A stretch of 64,000 nt of DNA, from positions 47,758 through 111,757 of the forward strand of contig CAZLZD010000007.1 in NCBI GenBank assembly GCA_964563925.1, read 5' to 3'. Numbering within the stretch: the stretch's first letter is position 1; every line of letters begins with the position of its first letter. The notes beneath the pieces are model-generated. The model was not told the origin of the DNA, made no database searches, and was given only the letters and a program-made list of their open reading frames with translations. This DNA is from JAUILA01 sp964563925. GTDB lineage: Bacteria > Bacteroidota > Bacteroidia > Cytophagales > Cyclobacteriaceae. Shown one piece after another: positions 8,422 through 16,777 of the stretch. The position numbers and the translations under genes were made by a program.

Positions 8422-8990
8422 GACTTTTTATAATTGACGTTAAATTTAATTGTGACTTCATCTCCGGTTTTGATCGTGCCGAACACGGCCGTTGGAGGAT
8501 CGACGTTATAGGTGGTCATCTTTAAGGGATATTCTCCGCTGAAAGCAACCCCGCTACCCGATGTCCTGGCCGTCACTTCCATGTTGACGGGCCTGGTCGT
8601 ACCGGCAATTGTAAGGTTCCCCGAAGTGGAAAGCTTATAAGTGCCCGATCCGGCCGGAGTGATTTTATTTATTTTTGTTAGTGTATAGGTGACTTCAGGG
8701 TGCTTTTCCTGCTTGAGCGCTTCATACGTGTTCTTGTCCATCGCTCCTTTTCCGCTCTTCAGCTCCTTCACAACCACAGAAAATTTCAGGTCCGAGAGTT
8801 TCTCAAGATCCGCCGGGTCCAGCCGGGCAGTTCCCTTTATCTCTTCCGCTTCAATCTCCCAGTCGTGCAGGGAAGATGTTCCTTCAATCATCAGTTCAGA
8901 TGAACTGGCATCCACCTTGTACTGTCCCCAGGTGAGTACCGGTACCAGTACCAGGGTAAAAATTCCGATTAATTTAATTAACTGTTTCAT
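8418..8990 (-). CDS. YceI family protein (first copy)
   Basis: 190 residues with a signal peptide (cleavage near LTWGQ, about residue 23). The mature part starts YKVDASSSELMIEGTSSLHDWEIEAEEIKG, the classic YceI opening. It continues with KHPEVTYTLTKI, GNLTIAGTTRPVNMEV and a closing DEVTIKFNVNYK strand, giving a lipocalin-like barrel. Family members bind polyisoprenoid chains. It is the first gene of the YceI-porin-YceI-CoA-transferase cluster, with a predicted -7 box at 9010-9017 and a dyad upstream. Confidence 0.92.
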   Translation of the reverse strand: MKQLIKLIGIFTLVLVPVLTWGQYKVDASSSELMIEGTSSLHDWEIEAEEIKGTARLDPADLEKLSDLKFSVVVKELKSGKGAMDKNTYEALKQEKHPEVTYTLTKINKITPAGSGTYKLSTSGNLTIAGTTRPVNMEVTARTSGSGVAFSGEYPLKMTTYNVDPPTAVFGTIKTGDEVTIKFNVNYKKS

Positions 8991-9009
8991 GGCGTTTTGA
9001 TTTACAGTT

Positions 9010-9017
9010 CAAACTTA
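9010..9017 (-). promoter_or_regulatory. -7 promoter element of the YceI-porin cluster
   Basis: TAAGTTTG on the minus strand matches TAnnTTTG. A good -33 TTTG at 19-21 bases is missing, which would fit an activator-dependent promoter. Predicted start near 9003, 13 bases before the ATG. Confidence 0.45.
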
Positions 9018-9054
9018 GACCTCAAACCGCGGTCAATTTATGACCCATATCATA

Positions 9055-9080
9055 TTTATGGCTGATTCGGAAGCCATAAA
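9055..9080. promoter_or_regulatory. operator-like dyad upstream of the YceI-porin cluster
   Basis: Perfect 9-bp inverted repeat TTTATGGCT (9055-9063) / AGCCATAAA (9072-9080) with an 8-base centre, about 40 bases upstream of the predicted -7 box. That is a usual activator position. A further imperfect dyad, TTAATTGAC/TCAATTGATT, lies at about 9120-9142. Regulator unknown. Confidence 0.45.
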
Positions 9081-9382
9081 TGGCTGACAATTATTGCATA
9101 TCTGATATCCGTAATAGATAATTAATTGACTGTCAATTGATTATAATCCATTGAAATACCCTCCCGCGATGTGATCCAATAAGCAAACTGACGACGATTG
9201 TCCCGTTTTACAGGCTCCTAATACGACCAGGGATACCTTTTTTATTACGGACTGCCGGTTGCCGCTGACATCCTGCCCGATCAGGGAAAAAAGAAAATAT
9301 GTAGTTTTATACGTAACATCCTTCAATGATTAGGCGTATAGGGAGAAATGGTTACGTATTTTCACAGAATAGTTCAAAAAAG

Positions 9383-10390
9383 ATGATCAGGAGAAGTTGG
9401 CTTATACTCAGTGGAGTTTTGTGCATCGGTTGCACACAAAAGGAATATACGGGGCCGGTATCAGGCGAACCCGAACCCGAGCAGTTGAAAATAGAATACG
9501 TCAGGACACCCGAGTCCTCATTTGACAGTCTCACGGATTACCCTTTCAAACCGCACTACATTACTGTGTCAGGAGGATTACGCATGCATTACCTGGATGA
9601 AAATCCTGATGGCGATAAAGTGGCGGTCCTGATTCACGGGGAACCAACCTGGAGCTATTCCTTCCGGTACATGATCCCTGTACTGGTGGAAGCAGGCTAC
9701 CGGGTGGTGGTGCCTGATCTGATCGGTTTTGGAAAATCAGACAAGCCGGTACGGCCCGAGTTCCATACGTTTCGCCGGCATGTGGAATGGACCCGAACAC
9801 TCCTCCTTGACAGCCTCAGGCTTGATAATATCAATTTTTTTCTTCAGGACATGGGCGGACTGATCGGATTGCGCCTCGTATCGGATCACCCTGAACGCGT
9901 ACAATCGGTCATCGCCGCCAATACAGCCCTTCCTACGGGGGATCAGATTCCCGGGGAGGCTTTCCTGCGGTGGCAGGAGACGTTACATAATATGGATCCG
10001 TTCCCTGTAGGTACCGTGGTCCAATGGGGCTGTGAAAGTAATCTGTCGGAAGAAGTCATTGCCGCCTATGATGCCCCTTTCCCTGATGAATCATATAAAA
10101 CAGCACCCCGCTCCCTCCCTCTGATCATCCCGGTATCCGGAAATGATCCGGAATCGGGGAACATGCGCGAGGCCTGGGTCATGCTCAAACGGTTCAATAA
10201 GCCTTTTCTAATGCTATATGGTGAATCCGCACATCTGACCCTCGGCTGGTTTCATACCTTCCAGGAAAAAATCCCGGGGGCCCGTGATCAACCACATGAA
10301 ATGATCCAGGACGGAGGTCATTTTCTCCAGGAAGACAGCAAGGAATACCTTGCCCTGAAAATGATCTCATTCATTGCCAATTCGGAATGA
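9383..10390 (+). CDS. haloalkane dehalogenase-like alpha/beta hydrolase, exported
   Basis: 335 residues from the ATG at 9383, chosen because it yields a compact signal sequence (MIRRSWLILSGVLCIGC). C17 may be lipidated, though the lipobox (L-C-I-G-C) is atypical. The fold follows haloalkane dehalogenases: HGEPTWSY oxyanion motif (85-92), nucleophile-elbow Asp D156 (LQDMGG), and catalytic His H313 (DGGHFLQED). Two expected residues differ. The halide-binding Trp that follows the nucleophile is Met157. The usual acid Asp after strand 7 (S-D-S-D-P type) aligns with A283, with E281 nearby. So a dehalogenase activity is doubtful; another hydrolase activity, such as epoxide hydrolysis, is possible. 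Confidence 0.8.
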   Translation: MIRRSWLILSGVLCIGCTQKEYTGPVSGEPEPEQLKIEYVRTPESSFDSLTDYPFKPHYITVSGGLRMHYLDENPDGDKVAVLIHGEPTWSYSFRYMIPVLVEAGYRVVVPDLIGFGKSDKPVRPEFHTFRRHVEWTRTLLLDSLRLDNINFFLQDMGGLIGLRLVSDHPERVQSVIAANTALPTGDQIPGEAFLRWQETLHNMDPFPVGTVVQWGCESNLSEEVIAAYDAPFPDESYKTAPRSLPLIIPVSGNDPESGNMREAWVMLKRFNKPFLMLYGESAHLTLGWFHTFQEKIPGARDQPHEMIQDGGHFLQEDSKEYLALKMISFIANSE

Positions 10391-10444
10391 TTTAATCCAG
10401 GGCTAACCTGATAGTCGCAGATTTTTTTGCAACTTTACCGTGAC

Positions 10445-11656
10445 GTGATTAAAATTTCAGCCACGGTTTTATTTTGCCTGATCCAGTGTGCATTGCTGGC
10501 GCAGTCCCCTTCTTCTTCCACGGTGATTCTCGTTTCATTTGACGGTTTTCGCTACGATTATGCAGACCGCGAAGCATTGCCCCATTTCCAGGAAATGAAG
10601 GCAAAGGGTGCAGCGGCCAGCTCGATGATCCCATCCTATCCCAGCAAAACATTTCCTAACCATTATACACTGGTCACGGGTTTGTACCCGGGTCATCACG
10701 GACTGGTCGATAACACCTTTTATGATTCCATCACCGGCCAGGTCTTTGCCATCAAAAAACGCAACATGGTCCAGGACTCCTTTTATTACGGAGGCACCCC
10801 CCTGTGGCAGCTTGTTCAGACGTACGGGATGAAATCAGCCTCCTTTTTCTGGGTAGGATCAGAAGCTCCGGTGGCCGGCAGGTATCCTGATTATTACCGG
10901 TACTATGACGACGGTATTCCGGACAGGCAACGTATCGAAACCGTACTGGAGTGGCTGCGGCTGCCTGAGGAAATGCGTCCGCAGTTCATTTCACTGTACT
11001 TTTCCGTGGTGGATGACGTGACTCACCGCTTCGGCCCGGATGCCAGTCAGTCCGTGGACGCCCTTCATTACGCCGACTCACTGCTTGGGGAATTGATATC
11101 CGGGGTACGATCCATTGACCTGCCGGTAAATATTATAGTGGTATCAGATCACGGTATGTACCCGATGAAAGCCGGGGAAGACAAATTCCTGGACCCTGCT
11201 AAGATAATGACGCTCCCGGAGGAGGGACTGCGTATAGTCAATAATGAAACGCACGTACACCTGTACTGTGAGGAGCCTTTGCGATCCGAACTGTTCCGTG
11301 AATTAACGGAGAATGAATCACACTACCGTGCATACCTCAGGGAAAATACACCGGATAAATGGCACTATAATTCCAGTTACAGGATCGGGGACATTGTGAT
11401 TGAGGCCGAACCCGGATATTCATTTCTCGAGTCCGTTCTGCATAAAGCCTCATTCGGAAGCCATGGCTACGACCCCTACCAAACACCGGAAATGCACGCG
11501 ATTTTCTATGCCATGGGACCTGATATCCGGCCCGGGGTACGTCTGCCCTCCTTTGAGAATGTGCATGTGTACCCGCTGATCGCGCTGCTTCTCGGCCTTC
11601 CGGCCGGAGTGACTGACGGAGACCCGGAAGTATTGCGCTCCATTCTTCTGGATTAG
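10445..11656 (+). CDS. NPP-type phosphodiesterase / nucleotide pyrophosphatase, exported
   Basis: 403 residues from the GTG at 10445, which starts a clean signal peptide (MIKISATVLFCLIQCALLAQ); a TTG at 10427 would add six residues and there is no suitable ATG. Alkaline-phosphatase superfamily. The two-zinc site is readable: D33 (SFDG), the nucleophile T69 (PSKTFPNHYT), Asp and His in VVDDVTHRFGP, Asp-His in VSDHGMYP, and the late His in GSHGYDP. The GLYPGHHGLVDN motif is typical of the bacterial ecto-NPP group, which cleaves nucleotide pyrophosphate or phosphodiester bonds. It is on the same strand 54 bases after the preceding gene. Confidence 0.9.
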   Translation: MIKISATVLFCLIQCALLAQSPSSSTVILVSFDGFRYDYADREALPHFQEMKAKGAAASSMIPSYPSKTFPNHYTLVTGLYPGHHGLVDNTFYDSITGQVFAIKKRNMVQDSFYYGGTPLWQLVQTYGMKSASFFWVGSEAPVAGRYPDYYRYYDDGIPDRQRIETVLEWLRLPEEMRPQFISLYFSVVDDVTHRFGPDASQSVDALHYADSLLGELISGVRSIDLPVNIIVVSDHGMYPMKAGEDKFLDPAKIMTLPEEGLRIVNNETHVHLYCEEPLRSELFRELTENESHYRAYLRENTPDKWHYNSSYRIGDIVIEAEPGYSFLESVLHKASFGSHGYDPYQTPEMHAIFYAMGPDIRPGVRLPSFENVHVYPLIALLLGLPAGVTDGDPEVLRSILLD

Positions 11657-11707
11657 TCAAAACTTACTATTCTCCAATTACGTTTATGTACAGGAACCGC
11701 CTGAATC

Positions 11708-12529
11708 ATGGACGACGCTTTTAAGGAACACTTATTCTCACAACACCAGGAATGCACGAAATGTCCTTCCCTGCTGTCTATCAAAACCTTTTTTAACGAA
11801 CTGATGGGACTCATGTTCCCTTCGTTTGTTTCCAAACCTATTCGTGACCGGAACGATTTTGACCGGCACGTAAAGGACCTTGAGGAAAGTTTTGAACATA
11901 TACTCTTTAATAACCTGATCAATGAGCCCGCCGAGGTCGTGAGAAAATCCTTTTTTAAGTCCCTTCCGGAAATTTACGGAAAACTGTCTCAGGATGTGCA
12001 GGCCATGCATGAAGGAGACCCTGCATCAAGAAGCCGCGAGGAGGTCATCAGGGCCTACCCGGGGTTTGTGGCCATATCGGCCTACCGCGTAGCGCATCAG
12101 CTGCATCTGTTGGGCGTGAAGAATATTCCGCGCATGATCACCGAATACGCCCACAGCGTAACGGGAATTGATATTCATCCGGGCGCACATATAGGTGATT
12201 TTTTCTGTATAGACCATGGAACCGGTGTGGTGATCGGGGAGACCACGGTCATTGGAAATTATGTAAAAATCTACCAGGGTGTAACACTCGGTGCGCTCAG
12301 CGTACGAAAAGAAGATGCCAGTGTAAAACGTCATCCTACGATCAATGATCATGTCGTCCTGTATGCCGGCGCCACGATTCTCGGGGGAGACACCATAATT
12401 GGTCATCACTCGGTAATCGGCGGCAACGTCTGGCTGACCAGCAGTGTCCCTCCCTATTCTAAAATCTATTACCAGGCCCGTATGACGCATACCAGCGAAG
12501 GAAAGACAGACGATATAATTATTAAGTGA
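11708..12529 (+). CDS. cysE: serine O-acetyltransferase
   Basis: 273 residues. Makes O-acetylserine from serine and acetyl-CoA. The helical N-terminal domain (about 1-140) is followed by the left-handed beta-helix with HPGAHIGDFFCIDHGTGVVIGETTVIG and YQGVTLGALS, including the catalytic His-Asp pair region. The C-terminus is long (ends DDIIIK) and the N-terminus has a CxxC-like CTKC motif, which resembles the SrpH/EpsC-type enzymes of Bacteroidota. It is one base upstream of cysM (stop TGA, C, ATG), giving a two-gene cysteine synthesis unit. Confidence 0.95.
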   Translation: MDDAFKEHLFSQHQECTKCPSLLSIKTFFNELMGLMFPSFVSKPIRDRNDFDRHVKDLEESFEHILFNNLINEPAEVVRKSFFKSLPEIYGKLSQDVQAMHEGDPASRSREEVIRAYPGFVAISAYRVAHQLHLLGVKNIPRMITEYAHSVTGIDIHPGAHIGDFFCIDHGTGVVIGETTVIGNYVKIYQGVTLGALSVRKEDASVKRHPTINDHVVLYAGATILGGDTIIGHHSVIGGNVWLTSSVPPYSKIYYQARMTHTSEGKTDDIIIK

Positions 12530-12530
12530 C

Positions 12531-13421
12531 ATGACCTTATTCGACCTTATTGGTAATACGCCCATTGTGGCACTTCAGTCGATTCCTGAAGCCGCCGGTA
12601 TTCCTGACAGTGTACAAATCTATGCGAAGCTGGAAGGGCAAAACCCGGGCGGGAGTGTAAAAGACCGTGCCGCCTATGGAATGATCCGGGGCGCCCTTGA
12701 CAGGGGGGAAGTAAAAAAAGGAGACCGGCTGGTGGAGGCAACGAGTGGGAATACCGGGATTGCCTTAGCCATGATTGCCCAGGTCATGGGGTTAAAGATG
12801 ACGCTGATTATGCCTGAAAATGCAACCGAAGAGCGGATCAAGGCAATGAAGGCGTATGGGGCCGAAGTAATCCTGACCGAGGCCGAACGCACCATTGAAT
12901 ATTCACGCGAGCTGGCCGAAAAGATGGCCACGGAAGATGGTTATTTTATGCTGAACCAATTTGCCAATGCTGACAATTACAAGATGCATTACCAGACAAC
13001 CGGACCGGAAATCTGGAGAGATACCCGGGAAAAGGTAACCCATTTTGTCTCGGCGATGGGAACAACCGGGACCATCATGGGGGTATCGCGATTTCTCAAA
13101 GAAAAAAACCCTGGTATTCAGATCGTCGGCACACAACCTACCGAAGGGTCTTCCATACCGGGCATCCGGCGCTGGTCCCCGGAATTCTTACCTGAAATTT
13201 TCGATGCATCACGCGTCGACCTGACCCTGGATGTCAGCGAGGAGGAAGCCACGGTAATGGCCAGGCGCCTGGCAAAAGAAGAAGGTATTTTATCCGGGAT
13301 GAGCAGTGGGGGTGCGCTTGCCGCTTCACTACGCGTGGCCGAAAAACTTCAGGAAGGCGTAATTGTATTTATCGTGTGTGACCGCGGCGACCGGTACCTG
13401 AGCTCCGATATATTTGGCTAG
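12531..13421 (+). CDS. cysM: cysteine synthase B (O-acetylserine sulfhydrylase)
   Basis: 296 residues, CysM length. PLP enzyme: the Schiff-base lysine is K44 in PGGSVKDRAA, with the substrate loop TSGNTGIA and the phosphate loop region SAMGTTGTIMG. The sequence EGSSIPGIRRW matches CysM and not CysK (which has a longer C-terminus), so thiosulfate or sulfide use is possible. Translationally close to cysE. Its last 4 bases overlap the end of the convergent bioB. Confidence 0.94.
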   Translation: MTLFDLIGNTPIVALQSIPEAAGIPDSVQIYAKLEGQNPGGSVKDRAAYGMIRGALDRGEVKKGDRLVEATSGNTGIALAMIAQVMGLKMTLIMPENATEERIKAMKAYGAEVILTEAERTIEYSRELAEKMATEDGYFMLNQFANADNYKMHYQTTGPEIWRDTREKVTHFVSAMGTTGTIMGVSRFLKEKNPGIQIVGTQPTEGSSIPGIRRWSPEFLPEIFDASRVDLTLDVSEEEATVMARRLAKEEGILSGMSSGGALAASLRVAEKLQEGVIVFIVCDRGDRYLSSDIFG

Positions 13422-14425
13422 CCCCGGGAAACTCCGGGAATCTGCTCGAATTTTACCGCAGGGGTATCCTTAAACGCGGCACGTGGCCTGAGATTAAGTA
13501 CCTGGAACATGTCCTTATCCTGTACCACATCCGGATTTGGTGTGGTGAGTAATTTATCTCCGGCGAAAATGGAATTGGCACCAGCCAAAAAGCATAAAGC
13601 CTGTTCCTCCATATTCATTCTGACCCGTCCCGCTGATAACCTGACCATCGCTTCGGGCATGAGTATCCTGGCCGTGGCAATCATTCGTATCATCTCCCAA
13701 ACCGAAACCCGGGGCTGCTCAGCCAGCGGCGTTCCTTCCACAGGCACCAGCGCGTTGACCGGAACCGATTCAGGATGTTTGGGAAGTGTGGCGAGCGTAT
13801 GCAGCATACCAATCCGGTCGTTTTCCTTTTCTCCCATGCCGATGATCCCGCCCGAGCAAACCGAGATATCGGCCTTTCTTACATTCTCCAGCGTATCAAG
13901 ACGGTCGTCATAGGTCCGGGTAGTAATGATCTCATCATAGTGCTCTTCACTGGTATCCAGGTTATGATTGTATGCATACAAACCGGCATCCTTAAGCTTC
14001 TTTGCCTGCTCCTCGGAAAGCATTCCCAGTGTACAGCATACTTCCATGCCCAGCGAACTAACGCCCTTCACCATGTCAAGTACCCGGTCAAAATCCCGGT
14101 TGTCACGCACCTCGCGCCATGCAGCACCCATGCAAAAACGGGTACTCCCCGATTCCTTGGCCTCAAGCGCCTTATTCAATACTTCTTCGGTGGGCAGGAG
14201 TTTATGCACTTTCACATCGGTGTGATAGCGGGCGGCCTGCGGACAATAGGCACAATCTTCCGGACACCCTCCGGTTTTTACCGACAGCAGGGTGCAAACC
14301 TGAACTTCAGAGGGATCGTGGTGCGTCCTGTGAACAGTCGCAGCGCGATAGATCAATTCGAGAATCGGAGAATTATAAATTTCAGAGATCTCCTCCCTGG
14401 TCCAGTCGTTTCGTAGGCTATTCAT
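13418..14425 (-). CDS. bioB: biotin synthase
   Basis: 335 residues. Radical SAM enzyme inserting sulfur into dethiobiotin. The 4Fe-4S cysteines are C54, C58 and C61 (GGCPEDCAYCPQ). The 2Fe-2S ligands are in FCMGAAWR, VCCTLG and SVCSGG with the arginine in RLSAGRVRM. No other bio genes are in the window, but a user of biotin, accB/accC, is 20 kb away. Upstream of the ATG a TATTTTCG box (one mismatch to the -7 consensus) is only 7 bases away, so the leader may be very short. Confidence 0.97.
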   Translation of the reverse strand: MNSLRNDWTREEISEIYNSPILELIYRAATVHRTHHDPSEVQVCTLLSVKTGGCPEDCAYCPQAARYHTDVKVHKLLPTEEVLNKALEAKESGSTRFCMGAAWREVRDNRDFDRVLDMVKGVSSLGMEVCCTLGMLSEEQAKKLKDAGLYAYNHNLDTSEEHYDEIITTRTYDDRLDTLENVRKADISVCSGGIIGMGEKENDRIGMLHTLATLPKHPESVPVNALVPVEGTPLAEQPRVSVWEMIRMIATARILMPEAMVRLSAGRVRMNMEEQALCFLAGANSIFAGDKLLTTPNPDVVQDKDMFQVLNLRPRAAFKDTPAVKFEQIPGVSRG

Positions 14426-14470
14426 AGCCCCGAAAATACGCAGGAATGGCCTTACTGCCCAAGCCGCTGC

Positions 14471-16213
14471 CTAATAAATTTCAAGTTCATACAGGCTTCT
14501 GGCCTGGATCCCCTGCATCTGCTCGAGCTTTTTAATCTTTTCGAGGTAGGGATACATCGTACCCATTTCCTCCCTGAGCATGTTCTCACGAACCTGGGCC
14601 TGTTCATCGCCAAGCAGCATGGTTAGAAAATCTTCCTGGGGCGGCTGATAGGAAACACGATAATCATCCCCGACACCTGCAGCCTCTGCGGCAAGACGGA
14701 TAGCTTCCTCCGAGTCGCCCAGAACATCAACCAGGCCGATCTCTTTCGCCATGATGCCGCTCCATACCCTTCCTGAAGCAATCTCACGAATTGCCTCCTC
14801 CGACATCCCTCTTCCCTGTGCGGCTTTGGCAATGAACGTATCATAGCTGGCCTCAATTTCCTTCTGGATGATTTCCCTTTCCCTTTCCGTAACCGGTCGA
14901 TCAGCAGTGTACATACTCGAGAATTCACCGGTATTGACCTCATCCGTGGTAATTCCCAGCTTATTGTTGAGAAAACCTTTCAGGTTAAAAATCACACTGA
15001 ATATGCCGATCGATCCGGTAATCGTTGTTGGCTGGGCCACGATGGTATCACAGGCCATGGCAATGTAATACCCTCCGGAGGCCGCAGCATCACCCATGGA
15101 AGCGATAACCGGTTTCACCTCTGCGGCAAGGGAAACTTCCCTCCAGATTTGATCGGACGCGATAAAACTGCCGCCGGGAGAATTGATCCGCAGAACGATC
15201 GCCTTGACTCTTTTGTCTTCGCGGGCCTTGCGGATTTCCTCGGCGAATTTGTCTCCGCCAATGGAAGCGAAGTCGCCTTTTCCGGTAACAATATCCCCGG
15301 AGGCAATGATCATTGCAATTTTGTTCAGGCTTTTATATTCTGTCACAAAGCTGTTTTGATACGCTGAATATTTAATCAGGTTCAACTCATCAGACTCTTC
15401 GCGGCCCGATCTCTCCTTAAGCTCTGTGAGCACTGCATCCTTATACATCAGTCTGTCGACAAGACCGTACGTAACCGCGTCCTGCGAAGAACGCACCAGG
15501 TACTGGCTGTTCATACGCTGAAGTGAATCCTTAGCTATACCCCTGGATTCTGCAATATTCTCCAGCAGGTGATTATTCACCGAACCAAGCAGCGCCATGA
15601 GCTGTCTTTCATTCTCCTCACTCATGTCCTCCCTGATCAGGGGCTCTATCGCACTCTTAAAATCACCTACACGAAAAATCTGCGGTTCGATCTCAAGTTT
15701 GTCAAATGTCCCTTTGAAAAACATCAGGTTTGCCGCAAGCCCGTTAAACTCCACGTCTCCTTCCGGGTGCATGTAAACGGCATCGGCCACTGAAGCCAGG
15801 TAATAGGCCCCCTCACTATAATATTTTGCGTAGGTTACAATGAATTTCCCCGATGCCCTGAAGTCGGAAAGCACCTTCCTCATTTCCTCAACACTCGAAA
15901 TCCCGGCCTGCAAATCGTCAAGCTCCAGGAAAATCCCCTTAATGTCATCATTGGTGGCCGCATGGTTCACAGATTCCCTGAATTCCACCAACCCAATGGA
16001 GGAAGAAGGCCCCGGGTTTATGGGCAATCCTTCCAGCGGATTCTCCACCTCCCGTTCGGTCACCGGCAAATTGGTGCGGATATGCATTACCGAACCTTCC
16101 TTGACTTCAACCAGTGTTTCTGCCGACAGCAGGGACACGATGATCAACAGTCCAAAACCGGTGAAAATAAAAAGGGCCAGAAGGGCGGCAAGTAAATTTC
16201 GCAAGAAGTTCAT
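14471..16213 (-). CDS. sppA: signal peptide peptidase SppA, long (67K) type
   Basis: 580 residues. Membrane-anchored serine protease that cleaves remnant signal peptides in the inner membrane. It has one N-terminal transmembrane helix (about 8-30) and two tandem ClpP-like domains. The catalytic lysine is in the first (K186, VGDFKSAIEP) and the nucleophile serine in the second (S379, DAAASGGYYIA), the same split arrangement as E. coli SppA. It sits alone between bioB and the divergent folK. Confidence 0.95.
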   Translation of the reverse strand: MNFLRNLLAALLALFIFTGFGLLIIVSLLSAETLVEVKEGSVMHIRTNLPVTEREVENPLEGLPINPGPSSSIGLVEFRESVNHAATNDDIKGIFLELDDLQAGISSVEEMRKVLSDFRASGKFIVTYAKYYSEGAYYLASVADAVYMHPEGDVEFNGLAANLMFFKGTFDKLEIEPQIFRVGDFKSAIEPLIREDMSEENERQLMALLGSVNNHLLENIAESRGIAKDSLQRMNSQYLVRSSQDAVTYGLVDRLMYKDAVLTELKERSGREESDELNLIKYSAYQNSFVTEYKSLNKIAMIIASGDIVTGKGDFASIGGDKFAEEIRKAREDKRVKAIVLRINSPGGSFIASDQIWREVSLAAEVKPVIASMGDAAASGGYYIAMACDTIVAQPTTITGSIGIFSVIFNLKGFLNNKLGITTDEVNTGEFSSMYTADRPVTEREREIIQKEIEASYDTFIAKAAQGRGMSEEAIREIASGRVWSGIMAKEIGLVDVLGDSEEAIRLAAEAAGVGDDYRVSYQPPQEDFLTMLLGDEQAQVRENMLREEMGTMYPYLEKIKKLEQMQGIQARSLYELEIY

Positions 16214-16226
16214 TCCAATAACTTTA
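16197..16226 (+). promoter_or_regulatory. possible folK promoter
   Basis: TTTC (16197-16200), an 18-base spacer and TAACTTTA (16219-16226), with one mismatch in each box relative to TTTG-TAnnTTTG. Predicted start near 16233. It begins inside the 5' end of the divergent sppA. Weak. Confidence 0.3.
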
Positions 16227-16285
16227 AATATGTTCAGTAAATTAACACCTTAGGGCCAATTTATGTCTAAAGAAACCTTCGATTT

Positions 16286-16777
16286 ATGATTAACGGAAAA
16301 TTTCTCCTTTTAGGGAGCAATTTGGGAGATCGAAAAGGCTTCCTTGAGCAGGCAAGGACGAAGCTTTCAGACCGCGATGTCCTGATCAGCAAACAGTCTT
16401 CCCTGTACCTTTCCCCTCCCTGGGGATATACACAGCAGCCATATTTCCTCAATCAGGTGATCTGTATTGCCACCGAACTGGACCCTGCATTACTGATGGC
16501 GCTGTGTTTGCAAACCGAACAGGAACTGGGCCGGAAACGTGCCGGTCGCTATGCCGAAAGGACGATCGATATTGATATCCTGTATTATGATGACCTGGTC
16601 ATGGCCACCGACATGCTGATCCTGCCACATCCGCGATTGCACACACGTCGTTTCACATTAATACCCATGACTGAGATTGCCCCGGATTTTATCCATCCGT
16701 CCCTGAAAAAAACGCAGGCTGAATTATTACGGGATTGCCCCGATACCCTGCCGGTGCGTAAACTCAAAACGTGCTAG
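16286..16777 (+). CDS. folK: 2-amino-4-hydroxy-6-hydroxymethyldihydropteridine diphosphokinase
   Basis: 163 residues, standard HPPK length. Transfers pyrophosphate from ATP to the pterin in folate synthesis. Motifs: LLLGSNLGDRKG near the N-terminus, the catalytic loop region GRYAERTIDIDILYYDD with two metal-binding aspartates, and the closing PHPRLHTRRFTLIPMTEIAPD. The 3' end overlaps the convergent fabD by 4 bases. Confidence 0.96.
   Translation: MINGKFLLLGSNLGDRKGFLEQARTKLSDRDVLISKQSSLYLSPPWGYTQQPYFLNQVICIATELDPALLMALCLQTEQELGRKRAGRYAERTIDIDILYYDDLVMATDMLILPHPRLHTRRFTLIPMTEIAPDFIHPSLKKTQAELLRDCPDTLPVRKLKTC

Larger units (their letters stand above)
8991..9382. other. intergenic region, 392 bases
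   Basis: Divergent spacer between the YceI cluster (minus) and the dehalogenase-like gene (plus). It contains the -7 box at 9010-9017, the dyad at 9055-9080 and a second AT-rich imperfect dyad near 9120-9142. From 9145 to 9382 I see no convincing gene, RNA or terminator. An open frame on the minus strand (9141-9326) has no recognisable composition. The plus-strand ATG at 9326 could extend the next gene by 19 residues but gives a poor signal sequence. Confidence 0.5.

Noticed and set aside
9141..9326. 61-codon minus-strand frame in the 8991-9382 spacer
   Set aside because: No signal, no domain pattern and no promoter; treated as non-coding.
12026..12565. 179-codon open frame on the minus strand opposite cysE
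   Set aside because: Shadow of cysE, whose hexapeptide repeats and length are unambiguous; no recognisable protein pattern in the shadow.
13775..14416. 213-codon plus-strand frame inside bioB
   Set aside because: Antisense to the radical-SAM cysteine motifs of bioB.
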